Assembly (NCBI GenBank): GCA_001801825.1
Contig: MGYR01000161.1
Span: 261-7,006, forward strand
DNA from: Gammaproteobacteria bacterium RIFCSPLOWO2_02_FULL_56_15
GTDB lineage: Bacteria; Pseudomonadota; Gammaproteobacteria; Eutrophobiales; Eutrophobiaceae
Reading direction: 5' to 3'
DNA length: 6,746 nucleotides
Part shown: one piece after another, positions 1 through 5,100 of the stretch
How positions within the stretch are numbered: position 1 is the stretch's first letter
How the letters are laid out: every line of letters starts with the position of its first letter
Program-made: the position numbers and the translations under genes
Notes under the pieces: model-generated
The model's input: only the letters and a program-made list of their open reading frames with translations
Told to the model about the DNA's origin: nothing
Databases searched by the model: none

Positions 1-1103
1 GCGCTTTGATCCCGCTGGACCAACTCCGCGCCGCGGACTCCGGGCGCATCGTCGGCCCCAAGGCCGCCAAACTCGGGGAACTCAAGCACCATTATCCGGA
101 GGCCGTCGCGGAAGGCCTTGCCATTCCTTTTGGAATATTCCGTGGCCTGCTGGACCAGCCGATGTCCGGGACGGGACTCAGCGTCTACGACTGGATGGTC
201 GGTCAATACCGCGCCCTCGCGGCCCTGCCGAGGGACTCCGAAGAACGCCGCACGGAGACTGAACAGTTCCGCCGCAACCTGGAAACCTGGATCCTGAACG
301 CCGATCCGGGGGAGCCATTCCGTCATGGACTGGAGGTGGCGGTGGAGGACATTTTCGGTCCTGAGGAAAATATCGGTATCTTTGTTCGCAGCGATACGAA
401 TGTCGAGGACTTGCCAGGATTCACCGGCGCCGGACTGAATCTGACCGTTCCCAACGTGGTGGGTTTCGATGCCCTGCTTACGGCGATCCAGCGGGTCTGG
501 GCCTCACCCTTCAGCACTCGGGCCTTTGCCTGGCGACAGGCGCTGATGAGCCAGCCGGAACATGTGTATCCGGCGATTCTCCTGTTGCGCACGGTTCCCT
601 CCGAAAAATCCGGTGTGCTGGTCACCCGCGACATCGACACCGGCGACCCGGGCTGGTTGTCCGTGGCAGTCAACGAGGGGATTGGAGGAGCGGTCGATGG
701 GCAACCCGCGGAATCCCTCCGGCTGGAGAGGAACACCGGGCGTATCCGGCTGCTGGCCCAGGCCAGTACCCCATGGCGCCGGGACGCAACCCCGGGCGGA
801 GGGATCACCCGTGCGCCGGTCAGTGGATCCGACACGGTGTTACTGCCAGGAGAGGCGGCGCTGCTGATCGAATTTGCCCGCAGCCTGCCGGAGCGTTTTC
901 CCCCCATCACGGATGACCAGGGGCAGCCCGCCCCGGCGGATGTTGAATTCGGATTTGTACAGGGACAACTGCGCCTGTTCCAGATCCGGCCTTTTCTGGA
1001 AAACTCCCGGGCGCGAGCCAGCGCCTACCTCGCGGAGATCGACCGGGGTCTCATTGATCCCACCGGGATCCTCGTGGACCTTGGACAGCTACCGCAACCC
1101 TGA
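1..1103 (+). CDS. PEP synthase/PPDK-type ATP-binding domain protein, C-terminal part (5' end outside window)
   Basis: The frame is open at the left edge, so the start lies upstream or could be the TTG at 6-8; only five bases precede it, so no ribosome site can be judged. About 366 residues are visible. Counting from that TTG, a glycine/lysine entry motif VGPKAAKLGEL lies at 16-26, the nucleotide-binding motif RSDTNVEDLPGFTGAG at 128-143, and DVEFGF...LFQIRPF at 312-330, close to the 'DIEW...LQ(A/S)RP' end of the PPDK N-terminal ATP-grasp fold (PF01326 type). In that family this domain uses ATP to phosphorylate a histidine on a separate swivelling domain. No TSH-type phosphohistidine motif or PEP/pyruvate barrel follows, because the protein stops about 35 residues after the last motif. 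From memory of related proteins I infer that this is the C-terminal domain of a much larger protein (roughly 800-1000 residues), not a classical PpsA, where this domain is N-terminal. The substrate is unknown. It is probably cytoplasmic and co-transcribed with the hydrolase 10 bases downstream. Confidence 0.85.
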   Translation, partial: ALIPLDQLRAADSGRIVGPKAAKLGELKHHYPEAVAEGLAIPFGIFRGLLDQPMSGTGLSVYDWMVGQYRALAALPRDSEERRTETEQFRRNLETWILNADPGEPFRHGLEVAVEDIFGPEENIGIFVRSDTNVEDLPGFTGAGLNLTVPNVVGFDALLTAIQRVWASPFSTRAFAWRQALMSQPEHVYPAILLLRTVPSEKSGVLVTRDIDTGDPGWLSVAVNEGIGGAVDGQPAESLRLERNTGRIRLLAQASTPWRRDATPGGGITRAPVSGSDTVLLPGEAALLIEFARSLPERFPPITDDQGQPAPADVEFGFVQGQLRLFQIRPFLENSRARASAYLAEIDRGLIDPTGILVDLGQLPQP

Positions 1104-1107
1104 GGAT
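1101..1107 (+). promoter_or_regulatory. Ribosome binding site of the 1114 serine hydrolase
   Basis: TGAGGAT contains a good Shine-Dalgarno core (GAGGA, 1102-1106) seven bases before the ATG at 1114. It overlaps the TGA stop (1101-1103) of the upstream gene. This favours ATG 1114 over the longer reading from 874, which would lie inside the upstream gene in another frame, and it suggests translational coupling. Confidence 0.65.
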
Positions 1108-1113
1108 CCGCCT

Positions 1114-2451
1114 ATGAAACGAACTGGCCCCTGCCTGTTAACCGGTCTGATGTCGATCCTGTTGGCAGGGTCCGGGGAGATTATTGCGTACCCCCTCAAT
1201 GGCTACGAAACCACCGGTATCGGACGGCTCGAGGCCGCACGCCGTATCGAAACCGGGGAAATGGCAGGCGCCCGCCAGCCCCATGGCGCACTCCTGACCA
1301 TGGATAAAGTGGATATCCGCCTGCGTGACTATCCGGATCTCCAGATCCCGGAGCCGGATCCGGAACTTACCCGGAAGCTCATCACGCTGCTGGGGGAACG
1401 CGCGGAGCGTTACCAAGTGGCGATCCTGGACCTCTCGCAACCCGGTCAGCCTCGCTACGCCGCCCATCACGATGATTACCGAGCGAACGTGGGCAGTGTC
1501 GGCAAGCTGCTGGTCGCACTTGCGGTATTTCAGACCCTGGCTGACTTGTATCCGGACGACACGGAACAGCGCAACCGCATCCTCAGGGACACCCGCATCA
1601 CCGCAGATGAATTCGTCCTGACCGATCACCACACCGTGCGTATGTGGAACCCGGAAACCGGGATCCTGAACCGGAAAGTGCTGGCGCCGGGGGATACCGG
1701 ATCCTACTGGGAATTTCTGGACTGGATGATGTCCGCAAGTTCCAATGCCGCCGCCTCCATCGTGATTAAGAATGCCATGCTGCTGCGGCAGTTCGGCCGA
1801 GACTTCCCTGTCGATTTTGCAACGGGCCAGGAGTTTTTCACAACCACAAACAAGGAGGCACTGGCTAAGCTGCTGACCGAGACATTGCAACCCCCGGTCA
1901 CCCGGAACGGCATGGACCTGAATCAGATCCGCCAGGGGAGTTTCTTCACTGCCACGGGTCAACGCAAGGTGCAAGGCACCACCAGTTACGCCACTCCGCG
2001 CAGCCTCATCGATCTGCTGTTGCGCATGGAACAGGGAAAACTCGTGGATGAATACTCAAGCCGGGAGATCAAGCGCCTCCTGTACTCCACCGAGCGCCGC
2101 ATACGTTATGCCTCCGCGCCGGCGCTGAACGACTCCGCGGTCTATTTCAAATCCGGTTCTCTCTTCGAGTGCCGTCCGGAGCCGGGATTCCGCTGCTTCC
2201 AGTACCATGGGAATGTGAAGAACCTGATGAATTCCGTGGCTGTCGTCGAATCACCCGCCGGTGAGCGAAAACACCATTACCTGGTGGCCCTGATGAGCAA
2301 TGTGCTGCGGCGCAACAGCGCCTATGATCACCAGTCCCTGGCGACAGGGATCCACGAATTGATTACCACGGGTGAGATACACAACGCCACATTTCTGCAG
2401 CGCGCGGAGGACGAGCCGCCGGGTGCGCAGGAGGAAGCGGTCAGTCAGTAA
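1114..2451 (+). CDS. Secreted serine hydrolase, beta-lactamase/penicillin-recognising fold (445 aa)
   Basis: The product starts with an apparent Sec signal peptide: a basic KR at 2-3, a hydrophobic stretch at about 7-19, and possible cleavage after Ala25 (EIIA/YP). There is no lipobox cysteine. The three active-site motifs of penicillin-recognising serine enzymes are in order: SVGK at 128-131 (nucleophile Ser128, Lys131), SSN at 209-211, and KSG at 346-348 in the strand 'VYFKSGSLF'. A periplasmic acyl-serine enzyme is therefore likely; whether it is a hydrolase, peptidase or inactive relative cannot be told. Compared with a compact class A beta-lactamase (about 290 aa, nucleophile near 70) it has about 50 extra residues before the nucleophile and a longer insert between SSN and KSG. 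I see no ExxLN omega-loop motif, which argues against classical beta-lactamase activity. Cys353 and Cys361 could form a disulfide just after KSG. The tail is rich in Glu. It lies 10 bases after the ATP-binding gene and its end overlaps the convergent hydrolase gene by 11 bases. Coordinates and motifs are firm; substrate is unknown. Confidence 0.87.
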   Translation: MKRTGPCLLTGLMSILLAGSGEIIAYPLNGYETTGIGRLEAARRIETGEMAGARQPHGALLTMDKVDIRLRDYPDLQIPEPDPELTRKLITLLGERAERYQVAILDLSQPGQPRYAAHHDDYRANVGSVGKLLVALAVFQTLADLYPDDTEQRNRILRDTRITADEFVLTDHHTVRMWNPETGILNRKVLAPGDTGSYWEFLDWMMSASSNAAASIVIKNAMLLRQFGRDFPVDFATGQEFFTTTNKEALAKLLTETLQPPVTRNGMDLNQIRQGSFFTATGQRKVQGTTSYATPRSLIDLLLRMEQGKLVDEYSSREIKRLLYSTERRIRYASAPALNDSAVYFKSGSLFECRPEPGFRCFQYHGNVKNLMNSVAVVESPAGERKHHYLVALMSNVLRRNSAYDHQSLATGIHELITTGEIHNATFLQRAEDEPPGAQEEAVSQ

Positions 2452-2455
2452 CCGC
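2437..2455. repeat. Small inverted repeat spanning both convergent stop codons
   Basis: GCGGT (2437-2441) and ACCGC (2451-2455) are perfectly complementary and flank a 9-base loop that carries both stop codons (TGA of the minus gene at 2441-2443, TAA of the plus gene at 2449-2451). It could act as a weak bidirectional stem-loop, but five pairs without a following T-run is not a convincing intrinsic terminator. Confidence 0.3.
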
Positions 2456-3361
2456 GGCGTACTTGGGATGCACGATCAAATCGTGCATGGGGGTAATCAA
2501 CCGTTCCAGCCACTGCCCCCCCTGGGGATCCTCGGCCAGTACCACGGCGACGTACTTGTAGCCGTTGGCCTCCACCAGGGCGCTGTCCGCGTGCCATTGC
2601 CGCCAAGTGCCGGACTTGCGATAGACCACAGCCTCGGGCCGCTTGCTCAGGCCTTTCACGAATTTATGATTGATCGCGGGATGGCCCAGCATCTCCTTCA
2701 TCTGCGCGGTGAGGTCCGGTGGAAGCAGCCGGCCGGATTCCAGCAGAAAATACAGCCGCGCCGTCTGCAGGACCGTGGCGCCATGCGAGATATTATGCAG
2801 AGGGTCGCGGCGGTAGGCAGTGCCTTTCGCATATTCCTTGCCCACCCATAATCCGCCATTGGTCGCCGGATCATAAAATCGGAACGGCCCGGTCTGGAGA
2901 ATCTCGAGCACCCGTTGCTTGCCGATCCGGTTCAGCATGAGTGTTGCATCCTCATTGGAGGACACCCGGATCATGCGGGTCAATGATTCCCGTGTCTGTT
3001 TGTCGAGCCGCAGGCGTCCACGGTTTATCTCGACAAAGGCGGCATAGAGGATGGCGATCTTCGGCAGACTGGCGGCGTACATCATCTCGTCCCCGTTGAT
3101 GGCGGCTACCTTCGGCGCATCAGGATTGGTGATATCCACCAGCGCGACCGCCAGTTTGCCATTTATCGCGGCGCGGGACAGTCCCATCTGCTCCAAGACC
3201 GAGGCCAACTTGCGTTGGAGCGTGGTATCGAAGGATTTACTGAAGGAAGTTGCTACATTGGAAACGGGAAGATTACCCGCGTGTGCCGTTACGAAGATCG
3301 ATAGTGACAGTGTTGTTATCAGTATGCGTATGTGCCCCCTCAACACGCCATCCCCCATCAT
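2441..3361 (-). CDS. Exported class A beta-lactamase-like serine hydrolase (about 306 aa)
   Basis: From the ATG at 3361 the protein has a classic signal peptide: basic R8/H10/R12, hydrophobic 13-25, and AHA at 26-28 with likely cleavage before Gly29. Mature motifs, in that numbering, are SLPK at 98-101 (nucleophile Ser98, Lys101), SSN at 134-136, and KSGT at 249-252. Spacing and size fit the class A beta-lactamase-like family (COG2367 style), but the expected ExxLN omega-loop motif about 35 residues after SSN is not evident, so real beta-lactam hydrolysis is doubtful; a periplasmic peptidase or esterase is possible. The segment GKEYAKGTAYR...LLESGRLLP aligns by eye with the equivalent region of the convergent 445-residue hydrolase, so they look like distant paralogs. 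The start is uncertain. The reading extends to a TTG at 3421, but that would put about 20 non-signal residues in front. ATG 3361, ATG 3358 and GTG 3346 (with GGGGGA six bases before it) are all possible. Confidence 0.85.
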   Translation of the reverse strand: MMGDGVLRGHIRILITTLSLSIFVTAHAGNLPVSNVATSFSKSFDTTLQRKLASVLEQMGLSRAAINGKLAVALVDITNPDAPKVAAINGDEMMYAASLPKIAILYAAFVEINRGRLRLDKQTRESLTRMIRVSSNEDATLMLNRIGKQRVLEILQTGPFRFYDPATNGGLWVGKEYAKGTAYRRDPLHNISHGATVLQTARLYFLLESGRLLPPDLTAQMKEMLGHPAINHKFVKGLSKRPEAVVYRKSGTWRQWHADSALVEANGYKYVAVVLAEDPQGGQWLERLITPMHDLIVHPKYAAVTD

Positions 3362-3405
3362 TTGTATTATCGTTATGGTTGTAACTGGCCGGATTCTGCC
3401 CGATG

Positions 3406-3431
3406 CAAAATTTCGCTGCAACCGAATTTTG
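3406..3431. repeat. Imperfect AT-rich inverted repeat, possible operator
   Basis: CAAAATTTCG (3406-3415) pairs with CGAATTTTG (3423-3431) with one bulged T and a 7-base loop. It lies 45-70 bases upstream of the likely hydrolase start (3361) and touches the CRP-like site. It has no T-run after it, so an operator or an mRNA leader hairpin is more likely than a terminator. No known repressor is identified. Confidence 0.35.
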
Positions 3432-3445
3432 TGATCGTGTTGACA
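3430..3445. promoter_or_regulatory. CRP-like binding site
   Basis: TGTGATCGTGTTGACA matches the TGTGA-N6-TCACA consensus of the CRP family at 9 of 10 core positions, and is followed by TTT as in the extended consensus. It lies about 70-85 bases upstream of the hydrolase start and about 245 bases upstream of the transporter start, so regulation of the hydrolase is the better fit. This is a motif match by eye. Whether the organism has a CRP/Vfr-type regulator is not visible. Confidence 0.35.
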
Positions 3446-3625
3446 TTTCTTCAGCCCTGTGGCGCGAGGCAGACAACCGTATGTTTTTCAACACAAAACA
3501 ATAGCGCACTGTGTGGTTCTGATCGGTTCCCGTGAGGCCGGAAATCACCCGGATCAGACGCGATAAGAACTCTCTGCGCGGGCATCACTCAAGCGATTGG
3601 GAGGATTGCTCCGTTCCCGCAAGCG

Positions 3626-3654
3626 TGGACAAGATTGTGCCTGGACATTACCAT
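3626..3654 (+). promoter_or_regulatory. Possible sigma-70 promoter of the ACS transporter
   Basis: TGGACA (3626-3631, 5 of 6 to TTGACA) is followed after exactly 17 bases by TACCAT (3649-3654, 4 of 6 to TATAAT, with the conserved first TA and last T). Transcription would begin near 3661 and leave a leader of about 27 bases before the ATG at 3688. Confidence 0.4.
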
Positions 3655-3677
3655 GGACCGCCTTGTGCATAGCGGAC

Positions 3678-3682
3678 AGGGG
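3678..3682 (+). promoter_or_regulatory. Ribosome binding site of the ACS transporter
   Basis: AGGGG sits five bases before ATG 3688. An in-frame TAG at 3670-3672 rules out a longer reading, so this start is well fixed. Confidence 0.55.
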
Positions 3683-3687
3683 CACCC

Positions 3688-4980
3688 ATGATCGAGCATT
3701 CCACTATCCACCGGATCACCTGGCGGCTGATCCCCTTCCTGCTGTTGCTCTACGTCGTCGCCTGGCTTGACCGCGTGAATATCAGCTTCGCCGCCCTGCA
3801 GATGAACGAGGACCTGAATTTCAGTTCCTCGGTCTACGGTTTCGGCGCAGGCGTTTTTTTCGTGGGCTACGCGCTGTGCGAAGTACCGAGCAACCTGATC
3901 CTTGCCAGGGTTGGCGCGCGGCGTTGGATCGCGCGGATCATGATCACCTGGGGGATCATCTCCATCGCCATGATGTTCGTCACCACGCCGATGGTTTTTT
4001 ATACCCTGCGCTTTCTGCTCGGCGTGGCCGAGGCAGGCTTTCTGCCGGGGATCATCTATTACCTCAGCCAGTGGTATCCGGCGCGCCAGCGGGCGCGCGC
4101 CGTTGGCTGGTTCATGGCGGCCATCCCGCTTTCCATCGTGGTGGGCGGTCCGGTCGCAGGCATAATCCTCGAACTGAATGGCTTGCTGGATTTGCGCGGC
4201 TGGCAATGGTTGTTTCTCCTGGAAGGGGTCCCGGCGGTGATCCTCGGCTTTGTGGTGCTCGGCTATCTGGATGACCGGCCCGATGCGGTCCACTGGCTTA
4301 CTCCGGAGCAGCGTCGCTGGTTGTGCGACCGCTTGCGTGAGGAAGCTTCCGCCACCGAGCAACACCACAACATCCGGTTGTCGAGAGCGCTGCTGCATCC
4401 CACCGTGTGGCTGCTGGCGTTGATCATGTTTACCTGCCAGACGGGGAGTTATGGCTTGTCCCTGTGGATCCCCCAGATCGTGAAGCACCTGTCCGGGCTG
4501 AGTGATTTCCTGGTTGGTATGATCACTGCCATCCCCTATTTCGCCGCCGCAGTCGGCATGGTGTTGATCGGCGCGAGTTCCGACCGCACCGGAGAACGCT
4601 TCCTGCATATCGCTGTCCCGAGCTTCATCGCCGTGATCGGATTTTCCCTCAGCGCCTGGCTGGTGTCCCCGGTCCCGGCGCTCATCGCCCTGACCGTCGC
4701 CGCCATCGGGGATCTCGGCAGCCGCGGCCCCTTCTGGGCCCTGCCACCGCAGTTCCTGACCGGCAGCGCCGCGGCCGGCGGGATTGCGCTTATCAACACC
4801 ATCGGCTCCCTGGGCGGTTTCGTCGGTCCCTATGCCGTTGGCCTGGTCCTGGATTACACCGGGAGTTACGCGGGCGGCCTGCTGTTCCTCGCCCTTTTAC
4901 TGCTGATCGGCGCGGTCATCACCCTGCAGCTCAAGCGCATACCGATACTGTCCGGGAAGCTACCGCAACAGGAAGCGTAA
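3688..4980 (+). CDS. MFS transporter, anion:cation symporter (ACS) type
   Basis: This 430-residue inner-membrane protein has the length and roughly 12 hydrophobic helices of a complete major facilitator. Family-specific segments of the ACS group (tartrate, phthalate, hexuronate and similar permeases) are clear. WLDRVNISFA at 26-35 is in helix 1. The motif A-like loop LARVGARRW at 72-80 lies between helices 2 and 3. AEAGFLPGIIYYLSQWYP at 114-131 is in helix 4. A second motif A-like loop GASSDRTGER is at 295-304. The ACS C-half signature begins GPFWALPPQFLTG at 347-359, followed by ALINTIGSLGGFVGP at 367-381. Such transporters take up organic anions, usually carboxylates, with protons or sodium. 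The substrate cannot be read from sequence, and no catabolic enzymes flank it to hint at one. The central cytoplasmic loop is at about 195-235. It appears monocistronic, with its own possible promoter, and converges on the MscS-like gene with a 120-base gap. Confidence 0.93.
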   Translation: MIEHSTIHRITWRLIPFLLLLYVVAWLDRVNISFAALQMNEDLNFSSSVYGFGAGVFFVGYALCEVPSNLILARVGARRWIARIMITWGIISIAMMFVTTPMVFYTLRFLLGVAEAGFLPGIIYYLSQWYPARQRARAVGWFMAAIPLSIVVGGPVAGIILELNGLLDLRGWQWLFLLEGVPAVILGFVVLGYLDDRPDAVHWLTPEQRRWLCDRLREEASATEQHHNIRLSRALLHPTVWLLALIMFTCQTGSYGLSLWIPQIVKHLSGLSDFLVGMITAIPYFAAAVGMVLIGASSDRTGERFLHIAVPSFIAVIGFSLSAWLVSPVPALIALTVAAIGDLGSRGPFWALPPQFLTGSAAAGGIALINTIGSLGGFVGPYAVGLVLDYTGSYAGGLLFLALLLLIGAVITLQLKRIPILSGKLPQQEA

Positions 4981-5100
4981 CGGCCTGTGGTCGCTTCAGA
5001 GAATCCTCGCGGAATAATCCTGAAGAGTCCTAAGCGTTCATCAAATCAGCAGCGTCTGCCTGGTGAGCAATTCCTGCAAAAATACTCCGCGACGACTTCC

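Larger units (their letters stand above)
3362..3687. other. Divergent intergenic regulatory region
   Basis: About 326 bases separate the minus-strand hydrolase from the plus-strand transporter. The left part (to about 3510) is visibly richer in A and T than the genes on either side. It holds an imperfect inverted repeat (3406-3431), a CRP-like palindrome (3430-3445), a possible sigma-70 promoter for the transporter (3626-3654) and the transporter's ribosome site. Short open readings cross it on both strands, but none has a recognisable protein or a convincing start, so I call no gene here. Confidence 0.6.

Noticed and set aside
874..1113. In-frame extension of the first serine hydrolase back to ATG 874.
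   Set aside because: It overlaps the conserved end of the ATP-binding gene in another frame, has no family resemblance, and would bury the signal peptide; ATG 1114 has a good ribosome site and starts exactly at a signal peptide.
3440..3445. Perfect TTGACA as a -35 box on the plus strand.
   Set aside because: No -10-like hexamer lies 16-18 bases downstream (the position reads GC-rich CGCGAG-type sequence); the hexamer is better explained as the right half of the CRP-like site.
3273..3548. A 91-residue minus-strand reading and a 67-residue plus-strand reading (3332-3535) across the divergent region.
   Set aside because: Both are low-complexity or compositionally random, overlap the hydrolase start, lack clear ribosome sites and match no family I know.
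3589..4608. Long (339-residue) minus-strand reading opposite the transporter gene.
   Set aside because: It is His/Gln/Asp-rich with no recognisable domain, and the plus strand here encodes an unmistakable ACS transporter; it is an antisense shadow.
4981..5100. Bidirectional terminator between the convergent transporter and MscS-like genes.
   Set aside because: Only 4-bp stems are visible (GCAG-CGT-CTGC at 5049-5059; CAGC-TTC-GCTG at 5102-5112), and the single A5 run (T5 on the minus strand, about 5077-5081) is not directly preceded by a GC-rich hairpin.
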